Shown in pieces: positions 37,010 through 50,657 of a stretch of DNA of 64,000 bases (positions are counted from its first letter, which is position 1; each line of letters opens with the position of its first letter). Position numbers and translations under genes: made by a program. Source of the stretch: Thamnaconus septentrionalis (Eukaryota; Chordata; Actinopteri; Tetraodontiformes; Monacanthidae); assembly GCA_009823395.1 (NCBI GenBank), contig CM020501.1, positions 14,183,861 through 14,247,860 on the forward strand, written 5' to 3'. The notes below the pieces were generated by a model. It ran no database searches and was not told the DNA's origin. It worked only from the letters and a program-made list of their open reading frames with translations.

Positions 37010-38310
37010 GTAAGATGCTTAATGGGGCAAAAGGTGCAAGAGTGAGTAACCAACCAAGCAATAGAGTGAAGTCGCCCTGGGACCAGAGCCTCCGGGGTCC
37101 TAATTTCATTAACAGAGAAAGATAAACTGGAACAGACGTGGGTCTCATGTACAAGCATATGGTATATCAAAGCAAGGGGAGGCTAAACAGGACTGTCCCT
37201 CTGCAGACTGTGATGATGTTTCTAGTAAGATCAAATAAATCTACATATAAATGTATTTATTATTATTATTCACGTTTTTATGTTTAAATGTATTATTCAA
37301 TCACACTTATTTACTTTTAAATTACAAACTCTAATAAAATGGCCAGTGAGTTACATTTGGTAGCGTCTAATGGGAAGAAAGCATAGCAAACAATCCCTGT
37401 TTTCTGATGGTGGATCTCTTGCTGAAATCATGAAACCCAGAGCAGACGCACATTATGAGCTGCAGCAAATGTAAAAACGTGATAGCACAGCCTGACTGCC
37501 TCCTTACTAGTGGACCAACCTTTTCTATAAATACACTTGTTCATATTAGCAAATAGAACCACAGCTGTTTTTTTATTTTTAGTGACTTTATGTAACTGTT
37601 CCAACCCATGTCTATAGATCCCTTTAAATGTTCCACAGTGGGCCTTTAATCATTGAGAAGTAGATGTGTTCTGTTTTCTTTGCACAAGGCATTTCCTACT
37701 ACACCCATAAATTATGCTGAGATTTGCTGGCTACGCAATCATTAGTATGATCTTTTTTTAACCGCTTTCATTGGCTAGTGTGGAAAAATGTATCGGTTAG
37801 TAATCATTTTCTCACCGTGGTGGCTCCATTTGTATTTAATAGAAGGTTTGATTCAAGTTGTCTTGCCTCAGTGGCCCGGGCCAACTGTGAAACTGCCACC
37901 TCCATTGTACGAATCAGAGGAAAACAAGACTCAATCAAAACAATATATTGTATATCTGAGCAATTTCCACAAACCTCCCACAGTTTTCCAAACAAACAGC
38001 ACAAGCCATCAGAGGCAGCTATTGTCTGTGTTTACTTTCGGTAAGATTTGGAGACTAGCTCCCCTAAAACGATTCATGTAAATCCATGGAAAGTTTCCTG
38101 TTTATTCAGTTTTTTGAGCCAACTTCCCCGGATGTTTTTTAAAAGCCCTTGAAATCTGCCCATTTGGGTGGTTGAGTCCTACAGTTGCTATCTCTTTGTA
38201 AAATACGGCGGGTAACAGTTTGGGGATTCGTCCTTTGAGAGCCTGTTGTACAAGTGGATCAAGGTCTGTTTTAAATAGGTTCGATGTATTGGGAAACGCT
38301 ATCTCGCATG

Positions 38311-38639
38311 GTCTACATCAGGGGTCACCAACGTGGTGCCTGTGGGCACGAGAGAGCCCCCAAGGACCACATGAGTCGCCCGCAGGTCTTTTCGAAAAAT
38401 TGCACAACTCGTTGAGCTGTGTCTAAAATTCAATTTTATCCAACCTTGTTAAATTGTTCATTATTGAGAACTCATTAACTTGATAAGTGTCTTCACATAG
38501 ATGACTATCATTAATAATAATATATAACTCAAAGAGTTTATTTCAGGAGAGTCTCTAACAAACTGGTAGCTCTTCATGTGACTTAGGACCTATGAAGTAG
38601 CTCTCAGTGCCAAAAAGGTTGGTGACTCCTGGTCTACAT
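38311..38639. mobile_element. hAT-superfamily MITE with perfect 8-bp TSD
   Basis: The element is 38319-38631 (313 bp). The left end CAGGGGTCACCAAC and right end GTTGGTGACTCCTG are inverted repeats with one mismatch. The 8-bp TSD GTCTACAT is exact at 38311-38318 and 38632-38639. Length, TIR and TSD size indicate a non-autonomous hAT element; there is no transposase ORF. Confidence 0.9.
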
Positions 38640-41600
38640 CCAGCTGACTGAAGTGTCCACCCCCCAGTCGTTGTGTATTTATGCAGCTTTGTTAAGATGT
38701 TTTTATGTGTAACACAAAACGTGTGTCTTCCCAGTTTAACCAGTCACTCAGAGGAAAAACAGAATTGATAATCGTTTTGATTCTGTAGTCCACTTAGATC
38801 ACCTGACAAATCGTTGGCTTTAGGCAACACATTGAGTATAGCATTGTGGGTTTTCCGATGTCTTTGTGTTTACTGTAAACACTGGTAACTATCCATGGCT
38901 TTGCATACAACAGTAAAGCAGAGTGGCGCAACAACAATGTCCAAAGACTGTCCATGGTATGTCTGACCCACACATGGCCCCATAGGAAGGGGGTAGGAAG
39001 CCATGCGGTGCATTATCAAACTACGCTAGGTAGCTTAACATACATACAGCAAAGCCATAGCCGAGGGTAGTGTGGCGCAGGCTTTGATGTGAGAGAATGT
39101 ATACACACACTTTTTTTTTAACCCTGGAGAGCCAGTGCTGTCATCCCTTCTGCTGTTGTATAAATAGACCAGGGGTCACATGTCCTGCAGATAGCACATT
39201 TGATTGTAACAGTGCGCCGCGGTGATTGACAGTGGTATCTCCAGGCTGCTGTGGGTGGATGTCAAGTGACAGAGAACATTTTCTTTGTTCCTCTCCTCTC
39301 ACTTGTCTTTACTAGCATGCTTTCGCCCCAAAGTCGCGTTTCCAGGACTTACAGTCTGTGTTAATGAATGACGTTATGTATGCATGTGGGTTTTTCAGGC
39401 TAAAGCAGAAAATAGTTGAGGAATCATAAGCTTAGCTCAGAGCTCTCTGATGTCAGCTCTGGTTGAATTTACTGTGACGCGTGAACAATTCCAATTGCTC
39501 CTCCAAACGACAATTAAAAATACAAGCTCTCCTTTAGGCCTCTGATCATATGTGCTGTTTCTTTCCAGTCATGCAAAAAAATAAGGGGCTGTTTTGCTTT
39601 TAGAGACCTGTCAAATGACGCTGCCCTCTCAAACAGGGGTTAGTCCAGAGTAATGGAACACTGCCATTTCTAAGACAGAATGACTTCATTTAAACATGCA
39701 CTTAACTGCGACACGGGAATGTCCGTGTTTGTGTGCACAACACTGAATATAAGTTTCCCTGTCAGCAGACAAGCCCTTTGGCTATTTTGAGTTTGGCTTC
39801 TCATTTAAATCCATAGCTCAGGAGAATGTTGATAAAACAGTATTTTTTTTAAAAAGTATTTTCTCACACTGACATGACTTCAAGCCATTGAAACAGCCGA
39901 TTTCCAACGCATTTTGCTTCAACCACTGCCAAAGAAAGGCTTTACAACAATAGCGCATGTTCTATCTCCAAGCCAGGTTTTTCTACAATATAGATCCTCA
40001 GTCACAGTCTTACTTAAATATCATTTTTTCCTGTGCGTACTCCTCAGGGGTTTCACTCATAAGATGAACACATTTTCCCTCTGGATTCAATAACCTTCTC
40101 TATACTTGTGCATTTCTCTACGGCAAGTGAGATTACTTATTGTGTCCACTCTGGGACTATTCTAATCCTCACTGCACAAAGGCTGAATTAACTCACTCAA
40201 AGAACATAATGTAGCGCGTGTGTCTGCCAGCCGTCTTCTTATAATGTGAAGAAGCAGGATGGATGTTGGACTTTCTCGTGCTGCTTCTGCATCTTAGTGG
40301 ATAGAAACACGACTGATGGTTGCTTTAATTTCCTGATGTCAAAATGGTGAACTTAGATTCAGTGAATGGACACTGAATTTTTATTGTTTCTGTATTTCCA
40401 AAGAGCCATATCGCCATCACAACATCTATCACAAGTCTTATCACATGTCACCTGCTAATCTAATATCACACAACATGCAGCGCTTCACCTTTTATCTCTG
40501 ACAGGTCGGCTACTTGCTGCAACATCCCACTGTAAAATTGATGAGCAGCTTGGTGTCAATTGGCAGGTTAAGAATGGATACCTTGGTAATAAATACGACT
40601 AGTTCAGAGCTGTAGGGAAGTGCTGTTCATTGTAGGTGCAGGTTCATTTTCATGAGACCAAGACAATACAGGACATCTTATTTTTTCATAGAAATATATT
40701 GATCAGGAAGCTTTATTACTCTGATCCTCTCTGCTGAGCTTTTTAAAATTTCGATCGTTAAGCTCTTCCTGCACAAAATAACAATTTGGTCCTGCGCTCA
40801 TAAACAAGTATTGATTATCACCACGCAACATTTTGAGCAGAGTGATGTCTGGCCTTTTGTTTGTGGAGATGGATTGTTTTCAGCCCTCGGAGGCTGCGAC
40901 GAGGTCAGCGAAGACGACGAGTGAATAATGAACCCAAGTGACATTTGCTAAACCTTTGATGCGAAGACTGAAGCAAGAGCTGTGCTCTATTGTACAACAA
41001 TCTGCGGGCAGGTCTTGTTTAATTATTTTGCACATTCAGTTGAAGAATTCCACCTACAAAACCCTTCTGAGGGACAAATAATGTTTGACTGTCCACAGCG
41101 ACCCCTAGAAAAATAAAGCCATCAAAGTTTTTTCTTCAGCATCTTTACCTGAACTCAGTGCCAGACGCCTGATGCCCAAGGCTGCTGGTGATGAACTGGG
41201 TAAATACACCACTGTGCAGGATGGCCAGGGTAATCTTTGAAGCAGTTCCCCAAAGGCTTGAAATCCAACAAGGCAGAGAAGGTTGTTTAATAGATGCCGT
41301 GTCCTGGTACCTTAGGTGAGCTGCAACTGAGACACTCACGTCCAGCCGGGTTTCACTTGACATCAGAAAGGAGGCCGAGTAACTGAGTAATTTCAGCTGT
41401 TGTGTAGCCGGCAGGACTCAGATGGTGTGAATCAGTCAGTGTAGAGTTTTAATCAAGAGGGGCCCTCTGTGGGCCTTCCCTGAAGGACGGGAGAATAGAG
41501 TCTGATAGAGAAACCTTGAGGCTGCAAACAACTCTCAGCCACAGCCCACCGAGAGACGGATTCGGACATTCTAGCCATCGCCGCAGAATAGAAGCAAGTC

Positions 41601-42779
41601 AATTTACCTCATAGGAAACGCAGCGTGTGGGAGGATGGGGCCCTTTTCTGGATATCTCTAGGGAAGAAAAAAAGTGTGTTTACACTTCGAGAAAGATGTC
41701 CTCCAGGTAATCGTATCGAATTACACGGCGACTCCTGGCCGAGAGACGAGGTCCCGTTGGAGCTTCGGGACGCTGCATTTACAAGTCCCCTCAAGGGGTT
41801 TCAACAGGAGGCAGAGAAAAATCTAACTGAAAATGTACATTTTTGTCAAGAAGAGTATGTCATTTGAGGTGTCAACTGGCATAATGTGGCACTTTTATTG
41901 ATTCTGAGTGTATTTGTCTTTGCTGTATCCGCACATTGTGCATTGTGTGCGAAAAATCACCGCATCAGTTGTGGGATTGTGCTTTTGTGCGGCGATGACA
42001 GATGTGGGCTAGGTGAAAGGAAAACTCGAGCGCTTCTCCGAAGGGAAAACAATGCGTGAAGGTTTTGATGGATGACGGCGCAACGGTCTCGGCTCTTTGT
42101 TTACGTCTCTCCCGAGATGTGTCAAAAGAGCCGGCTTATCTCTTGACAGCTTGCGAGGCAGGGTCGCCCTGTTTAGACCTCTCGTATCACGTCTCTGTCA
42201 CCAAGGCCATAATGAGCGCTTTGATCTCGAAAAGCTTCCCAGCTGCTCTGGTCCAAGCTCGCCTGTCATACCTGTTGTACGCTGAAGATATCGCCCCTTT
42301 CTTTAAGAGAATTGTTGTTCATGAACAGTCACGTCTTGCGCTTGTCAGGTGTTAAGTGCTTTATGCGCTAAAGTCCACTGTCTGTTCCACTCAAACCTCC
42401 TCTGGGTTAAAGGAAACACATGGCACTTTCTGCAGGTTTCTGACTTCTTATTCTAGGAACACTGAGTGAGTCGGACTCAGGACAGATTTTTTTCAACTGG
42501 GATTGGATGCCTCGTAATGTACAAGCAGTTTCGAGATGTGCTCTGGTCCAAAGAAAAGGTCGGCCCACCAATTACTGTTTCAATTTCCCAGGAAGAAAAA
42601 TATTGTTGTCATTATTATAACAAACGCTCCTAAATTTGATTCTTATGCATGACTTGTAATTCATTGAGGAGGCTTTGGAGCATTATGGTATTAAAGTATT
42701 AATGGCATATAAAAAATTATATTAAACCAGTTGAATTTACATTGGTTCTTATGCAAATGTGACACTCTTCCAGGAGAAA

Positions 42780-42985
42780 ACAGCAGTGCGTTAGCATAAT
42801 GAGGGACTTGGATTAGCGGTTTCATTTGGGAATTTTTCCCCGTCCTGTGTCGCTTTTCCTTTAGCCCTCAGTCTAATTACCATAAGAGATGCAGTGAACA
42901 ACTAATGACGGCAAGCAGAACTTATCAGAGGATTAGAAGAAGCAAATTTTATACCCAGCGCTAATTATAAAAGTCTGGAAGCGAA
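42780..42985. promoter_or_regulatory. Candidate conserved non-coding element
   Basis: The block contains GTCTAATTACCATAAGAG, CAACTAATGACGG and CGCTAATTATAAAAG. Low repeat content and clustered homeodomain-type cores suggest a neural enhancer candidate; this is inference only. Confidence 0.25.
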
Positions 42986-45900
42986 ACAAACACTTTTAGG
43001 GTCATATTCTTTAAGATGTGTTGCACATTTTCACACAGGCAACAAGCCTTTTCCTAAAATAAAATAATGTGAAAACTCTGTGCTTGAACATTTGGTCACT
43101 TGCTGTTCTCTGGCTCGGTCCGCTCAGCTCTGGCTGCACTCCTAGGACTCCACTAGCATGAAGTCATCTGGAACGATGTGAGATTTGTCGTCCAACTTGG
43201 ATCAAGCGACTCAGCAGGGGCTGCCACATACTTCTGGGAGAAACTGATTACCTTTAGCTAAATGATGATTTAATTACAATGCACACTTGACTGATGCCGG
43301 TGTTTGATTTGGCTGGACTCTGGACCTCAGGACACTTCAAACAGACCCTCCAAAAGCATGCAGAGCAGAGAGCTGGTGTCGATCTGACTACTTCCTGTTA
43401 GCCCAGGATTTGTTGTGGTTGTTGTGGTTTTTGTGTTTAAAGATATCAAGAAGGGCACATTTAGTAGTGCTGTGTTTCTTGGCTCAGGTGTCCTGGGTAT
43501 AATTAAAGATGGCTGCTGGCCTGAAAGAACAAAAGGCCAAATAGAATAAACTAACTCTGGATGGTTCAGCAATGACTTTTCAGTGATTTGGCCAAATACT
43601 CAAACAACAGCAGTCTTCAAAAGGCAGAAGACATTATTGAAATAATTCCATTTTTTATCAGAACTTTATCAGCTGTGAGAGAGATTCAACAGGAGCTTTT
43701 AATGGGGTATAATTGAGGACAAGATTTATGTAGTTTCCTGTTTCTTTTCTTTTGCTCTGCTTGTCCCCCCCCCTGCTCAGAAAAAGTTATTCCACCCCCA
43801 GTTCAAAGCGCGATGTTTAGTGACGTTCCTCTGAACGCATCCAGCTGTTGTGCACTGCCAGCCCTCTGAAGCAGCGCCAGGGGTACCAAAAGCATACACT
43901 GGCTGTGTGGGCCTTAAGATGGAAATGAAACAAACAAGTACAGTCACAAGGTTTCTGAATGCACCTTTGGTCCAGTCAAGTCAACATATTGTTTGTGTAC
44001 CAAAGTGGAAATATACTTTTAAAAAAAGGCATCTAGTGATATAGAGATGCATTGATTGAAATCAATCAGATTATGTCGCCTTCCAACAAAATGTGACAAT
44101 TTCAAAAACAAATCAGTTCCAGGTGCTGTGCACCACTGACTGTTGAGAGAAATTGGTCATCAATATTTCATTATTTATCAACTCTTATTTAACAGTGGCT
44201 GAGTATAATGTAAACAATCACGACATGGAGCCTGCACAATGAGTCAAACCTAATGCACTCACTGGGTTTTGATGTGAACATTGTAGCTGTGACCAAGTCT
44301 TTGTGTTTTGTTGGCGAGTATAATGCTGGTGAAATGAGTCAAAATTATTTCCAAAAATATGAAAATAACAATAACAATTGACATAATAGTTCAAATGATT
44401 ATTTCATGGTGGAGTGTACAAGATGCAGGTGTAGAAATTGGCCGGTATTGTCCCTTGTAATGTTTTTGTTTGTGTGTCTGAAAATAATTATTGTGTTTAT
44501 GATGTGACAATGACCCTCTATATTTACAAAGGTTGATAGTCCAAGTCCTCCAATCTGCTCTTATCTTTCAGCAGACAGACCAGGCCAGGAGGTGACTTTT
44601 AATGGAGGCATGAAATCAGTTAGTGCAACTAACTGAACTCTGAACTTTGCCACAAGATGCCCCAAATCTTATGGTGGCTTCTTGTTTAAAGCGAAAAGCT
44701 AACTCCTGAGTTTCAGGAACTCCTGAATTGGGTTATAAATCTTTGGTTTTGTATATTTGATTTAATCAGCTGTTAACCAAGCTTTTTTTTATGTAGAAGT
44801 CTGGAAATCAAACCACTTTCCTTAAAACTTTCTAAAGAGGCATCTGGTCTTCCTGTCTATCAAAACATTATTCTAATATTGGCCTTCTCTCATGTGTGAG
44901 CGCTGGAATCAAAGTAATGTAAGAACCTTATGATGGAGGTTATTAACAGGCCTCTGGCATCCTGATTGGCAGACACGGGGCAGCGCATGCCGAATCCTGC
45001 CAATGACCTAAGGGACAGGGCTTGTGTGATTTAGCAGGCATTTTGCCCGGCTCTTTGTTATGGCCATGTGTCGCCCTGGGAGCCTGCTGCTCTTTCCAAA
45101 AGCCCCGGACTCAAAGCTGCACAGCCCGATCGGGGAGTGAGGATTGGTCCAATGCCAGGGAGGGAATAAGAACGTCCCAAACATCCAGCACAAAGTACCC
45201 TCTGTCTCCATCACTCACTTCCACCGTTCTAACTTTGCCTTTCTTTTTCGTTGTTTTATATCACTTGCACAAGCCCATTCTGCCACCCCGACGCTGTCAT
45301 TTGCCATTTGTGAGAATCAAACTAATCCGCTCTACCTATTGAACGCAGTCTAATTGTCTGAAAGCTATTACTTACATGGAAAGAGGTATTTAACCCACAG
45401 AGAGGATTAAAGAAAAAATACTAATCAGAGCTAATTTTAGCCTCCTTCTAATTCTTCAAGATTCCCTCAAGTGGTGCTTCCCCACTGCAGGCTCTTCCAC
45501 CCCAGACCTGGAACTTTTTCGGGAATTCAGCTGGAACTTGTCCCGGGGTTATAGTACTTTTCACTTAAACCACAACTTTGGTGGCAGCAAATCAGCGCTG
45601 AGAGTTTCCTTTTGGTCAAGTTTAACGTTTCCACCCTTCATTTACACTTACTGGTATTTTTGGTGGAAAAACTCTGGAGATTCATTCATAGCCAAACAAG
45701 TGAGACCCACAGAGGTTTTCAGCTTGTGTGTTTGTGCATGCGCACAGATGAAGGGTACAAATGTTGGAGACAGGCTTCCAATAGCTCAATGAAGTATGAC
45801 CCAGTACTCAGTTCCCAGCCCTAATCTTTCACTTCAGTCCTCATTTAGCTGATGCCAACGAGACCTGACGGAGCTCTCCTCTCCTCTCTCCTCCCTTTCA

Positions 45901-46549
45901 GTCCGCACTCAAGATCTCTCCGTAATTATCTCGTCCCATATTTCCAGCTCTCTCTTAACCTTTGCTGACATTAGACGAAACTGTCCGGGATAAGGCTAAG
46001 CTCTGTGAGACAGTGTGAGTGCGTGAATCAGAGCAAATCCCCAAACCCCCATCACCGCCTCTGCCGCTGCCTCCGCTGCTCGTGCACGGCCTCAAAACAC
46101 TGGCACGTTTGAGCAAAGCTGGTCCGCTCGGCCACTGCCTTCATCCACCTCCCAGTGTATGGCTATTAGCTAATCAGCAACCTTTTCTTTGTAGGCCAAT
46201 GGCTGTGGTGGCCAGTAAAGACCCAATGCCAATTCTTCTGTCCATCACATGCCACTGTGGAACTTTTATTTGGGATGGATTAAGCCAACAGGTGCTTAAT
46301 TATACTAATTGAAAATGGTTCCAAGGAGGAACTGGCGGGAAATAAGATGAAAAATGGGTTCCTTTTTTTTTTTTTTTTAACAAGAGACCAGAGCATAATA
46401 CCCTTCGCCTAGATGGGCTATTCACTGCCAACAGGTGTTGCATTCAGTTTTGAAACTCATCAGGTGATGAAAACTGGGTGGAACCCCTAGGCTTACAGTG
46501 TTGGCAGCTGCGTCGTCCATGGCCTAATTACAATATCTGTTTGTGAGAA

Positions 46550-46551
46550 CG

Positions 46552-46606
<55 letters not shown>
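46550..46606. repeat. (CG)n(CA)n alternating purine-pyrimidine tract
   Basis: Five CG/GC steps run directly into about 22 CA units, giving some 57 bp of strictly alternating sequence with Z-DNA potential. Confidence 0.95.
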
Positions 46607-46609
<3 letters not shown>

Positions 46610-46791
46610 GTTTATTGCAGCTTTCAAAGGGCAAAATCCTGTCCTGAGCCAATAGCAGTCGTGTATGTTTGAGTGGTGGATTTAAAAGGGACCAATGGGA
46701 CAAAGGGATTGTATCGGCTAAAAAAACGCAGGTGCACCATGATTAGAGGGCAGCAGCTGCTGAGGTCACAAACGGACAGTGGACACACATA

Positions 46792-46816
46792 AACACACAC
46801 ACACACACACACACAC
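46792..46816. repeat. (CA)n microsatellite
   Basis: About twelve CA units. Confidence 0.9.
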
Positions 46817-47099
46817 TCTTACACAAGTCTATTTGTTTTTTACAAGTGCACAGTAAATGTTGTGCAGGACTTTCAGTCCTCCCTCTGTCCTACAAGCCAT
46901 CAGCAGACTTCGTCAACAGCAGCGTCTCACTTGCCTTTGATCAGAAAGACGCAGAAATATAGAATACACGCACCTCCCTAGGTGATACTGGTACTAAAAG
47001 GATACTAAAAGGGACATAAACCTTTCAAATACCTATTTAAAAAAATGGTTGATAAAAGACGAGGCAATACGCTTTTTTACTTCTGAGTAATCACTTTGT

Positions 47100-47118
47100 T
47101 GTGTGTGTGTGTGTGTGT
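47100..47118. repeat. (TG)n short microsatellite
   Basis: Nine TG units. Confidence 0.9.
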
Positions 47119-47999
47119 TTGTCAACTCATCCCAAGGTTTGAATTTAGTAAGGGACACATGACAGAGGGAGGCGATGAGTTGTAGCTCCTTGGAACCCTC
47201 TGCAGACTGCTCTCCGCATTTAATCTGCCTTTTGTCGCAGGCGACCGCCCTCCTCCCTTCCTGGATTTACCTCTGGGCTTCACTCCAGCTCCTCGCCGCT
47301 GTTATCCCCCTGAGACACGTCATCATCCTCTCCGTGGCTCCGGTTCCTCCCGTGCATCCAGGAGGTCTTACAAGAAAGCCCATCCCATCGTAATCCAATT
47401 TGGGATGTTAGCAAAAGGGGGCAGCGGGGCAAAGTAGTCGTCTCTGGAAGGTATCGGCTCTCATGGCTGATGTCACTCAAATCCCCTACAGCGAAGCGGT
47501 GGCAGTGAGCGGCCCGCCGATGGCCAGGCAGCATCGCAATCAGTTTGCAGTTGTGCAATTAGTATGCTTCCTCTGTTGCCAAAGGAGGGGCTCTCCTCCT
47601 CCTCCTTCCCAAGCCTGTCCTCCTCCTCCTCCCGCGTCATCAGAGTGAAGGATTTCAGGCTCGAGCCACATTACGGTGTCTCCATTTCATTAAAGGGTCT
47701 CCCTTTAGCAAATGGCTTTTGTGTCTTGGGGAACAGGCTTAGAAAATCAAGGCACGAGTTGCACGGCTTATTGAGGCGCAGCCTAGTTCATTTCCACAGT
47801 GTGTCCTTAAAGTATTTGCAAGGGTTTACGTGGAGGCTGGGAGTCCCATCAAAGGGAAGTGATCACAGAGGAAGCAGTGGATGAAACCCCAGCCACTGTT
47901 ATTGTCTGCATGCTTCTGGGTGGAGAGGCGTTTAAAGGTTGATTAGCAGTCGATCGGAGTCCCCTCCTGTGCACCCAAGGCTCAGCTCTCTTCCACTTT

Positions 48000-48130
48000 A
48001 TGTCCCTCTGAAAAAAATCAATTAGCGCAATTACAGAACCTCAGATCCATTAAACATTAATCCCAGGGCAACGCGTTGGTGGTTAGCCGCTAACATTAAT
48101 CGCAGGCTAAAGGGCTAGCAGCAATATCAT
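48000..48130. promoter_or_regulatory. Candidate conserved non-coding element (TAAT cluster)
   Basis: Within 130 bp there are AATCAATTAGCGCAATTACA, CATTAAACATTAATCCC and GCTAACATTAATCGCAGG, the last two including a repeated ACATTAATC word. This is unusual for neutral intron and typical of developmental enhancers. Confidence 0.3.
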
Positions 48131-49423
48131 CTCGTCTTTAGAGTGCACGGCCGCTCATCACTCAGCATTTCAGCGAGAAAGTCACTCACATCACAGCTAA
48201 AGGAGGGGAGGGCCGGGCCTTAAATGGCGAGGAGACGGCTGTCACATCCAGTATGCCTCAACACTGCGACGGCGGAGACTTGATGTCAACGACTGTCTGT
48301 GTAGACGCTGAAGGTGCACTCTGAGGAGCGCTGGTTCAACACGGCGGGTTTGATCCTGAAATGACTGTCGCTATCTCTGTGAACCAGTTGAATGGAGGTT
48401 CAGAGGAGCTCCTGTCAAGAAGCATTTTTTTTCCCTTCCCCTCAAGTAAATTTCCATTTCAAAAATTTCCTCTCAGGAAAGTCAACATAAATGTTCTGCC
48501 TGCTGGAAACATAAAAACTACCCTTAACTTTGGACACCTGCTATAAAGAAGGAATTTTATGTTATAGAATTGGTAACCATCTGCCATACACTCCGACACA
48601 CATATATACCAGGTTTACCCTTACTTCAAAGAATACGCACTTGATTAAGTAATTTCCATTGCTAATCAAAATTAACATTCCACCCAGTCCAGCTCACATT
48701 CAGTTGTGTGCATTTTCAGATGACGCAGTCTGCAATGGATGAATTAAGTCCCTCGCCCCTCGCTCCTCTGCAAAACTACAGTCAAGTTGTGTAGCGCTGC
48801 TGCAACCTTTTCCGGCTTTCTCATTGTAATTTTCTTCAAACCATTCACTTAAAGGCTATGTGTGAGGACCATCATTATTGTCACTAGAGAGATTTTTTTG
48901 AAGTTTGCACCTTTGAAAGAGTTTATGGATGGAGAATAGAGAAATAAAACTATAGAGGTGGACAGACCCATTGCGCTTATTTCCCGTTTGTGGCATTGGA
49001 GTGAAAAGGAGTCTGCATCTCCCAAGTACACTGCCTAAATGTTTAGAGAACTGCTCTGGGAACATCTGGATCAATATTGCCTGACCAACCAAACCCTTTA
49101 TCGGAAAACGATTTTAGGAAAAGGCTAATTTGGACAATCCAATCAGAATCCATCATTTGCTGCTCGTATGTCTAATATCAAATAGAAAATATTGTCATTT
49201 TGGGAATAAGAGTAGAATATTATTGTGCATGTTCAAACGCTGACTGGTTTAGGACAATATCTGCTGTGTGTTACATAGAGCCTGAAGCATCAGCCGTGGC
49301 CTCAAAAACACCCCACATTCAAATCTGATTGGACTTCAGAGTTACAATCCATGAAGGATGAGGCAATGAGGACTTTGGGAAATAAAGAGTGTTTGGGTGG
49401 GTTTTATGGGTCACAGAACATCA

Positions 49424-49436
49424 GTATATATATATA

Positions 49437-49471
<35 letters not shown>

Positions 49472-49517
49472 ACAAACAATATACGATATACAATAGTATA
49501 TACAGTATATATATATG
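49424..49517. repeat. (AT)n-rich microsatellite
   Basis: Long TA runs, including a run of about 15 units, with short interruptions (GTAT, ACAAACAATATACG). The 108-residue ORF across it is an artefact. Confidence 0.95.
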
Positions 49518-50657
49518 TAGCAGCACTGAGCCCTTTAACTGCAACTCCGACTTATGTCACTCATTCTGTCCCGTCCAGTAAAGGCACCAACACATGGTCA
49601 AACCCCTTCCTGTTCCCAGTCTCATCCTCGTGTCAGCTGTTCAGTGCCACTGTAAGAGGCTTGTCCTGGTGTCTCTGCTGCAGTTTACAGTCGGGCAGCC
49701 TTTCCCACAGTTCTGCAAATTGAGGCTAAGAGGTTTATCTAGAGTCAGGCTCTCTGCTTCTTGGTCAGATAGAGGGCCTCGCCGCTGACCTGGACCAGAA
49801 AGGCTCTCCAGAGACGTTCGCAGCGGCCACCGCTTGCCGTCTTTCATCCTCCCCCTCGTTTGGTCTCTACCTCTTACTTTGCCGAGTGTCTCCTGTCCTT
49901 TGTTTCCTCTGGCAGTCGTTCCTACAAGCACGCCATTCCTCAGACAGCCTACTCGGTGTAGCAGGGACCTCTGTCAGGATGCCTGGTCTATATTTATCCT
50001 CAGCACCAAGCTACTGGGGAGTCGCTGGGAGAGAGAGATGAGGGTGGTGGTGGTGGAGGGGCATTAGGGGTGTTATTTTGAGTAGCCGTGTCAAGGCGTA
50101 GGATGAGGCTGTAAGTAACCTGAAGGCATCTTATCAGAGGTGTATTTGTGGCCACTTTGCCCGCCAATGGAGGCAGGGATCAGTGCTCTGGATAGCACGC
50201 TGTACAGCTTCCTAGCATTCAAATGTCTTCTCAAGAATTTGTTCATTCAGGAACAGCATCACACCTGTGTTTTTCTTGAGTTCAAACGGATGTATCAGCC
50301 AAGATTCAACGGGTCCATTGCTGTCTTCTTTTTGCCCTGTGCACAATGCGACATGCTTGTTTGCCGCAGTGCTGAGTAATTCACACTGCCCCGTGTTCTG
50401 CATTCAGTCAAGTTAAACGGCTTCGCCCCTCCCTCCACCCCTTTTATCATTATCTTGCTGTCAGATGAACTGCACATTCAGCCCCCTTTCTAAGAACTCG
50501 ATGCTCACAATTAGGATTCAGCAGCTGACTGCAAACTTTATCCCCGCAGGCCTCGGCCGGGGTTGCTAATCAAAGCGCAGCGCAGTGAGACATCTTTTAA
50601 AATGCCGCTCCTTCTTGTCTCGATCCCGTCCCCCCCAACTCCACCTTCCCTTTGCAG

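Larger units (their letters stand above)
37010..50657 (+). other. Intron 3 (13.6 kb)
   Basis: It contains a hAT-type MITE (38.3 kb), (CG)n(CA)n, (AT)n and other microsatellites, and blocks with TAAT-type motifs near 42.8-43.0 and 48.0-48.1 kb. From 38.7 to 46.5 kb I see no exon, RNA gene or named repeat. ORFs are short and without domains. Confidence 0.75.

Noticed and set aside
42056..42355. ORF containing LLYAEDIAPFF, resembling a reverse-transcriptase YADD box
   Set aside because: No other RT motifs occur before or after, the Asp-Asp pair is not intact, and no LINE-like sequence flanks it. A chance match is likeliest.
45470..45560. Possible MITE (GGAACTTTTTCGGGAATTCAG...)
   Set aside because: The wording recalls dispersed fish repeats, but no terminal inverted repeats or TSD could be found.
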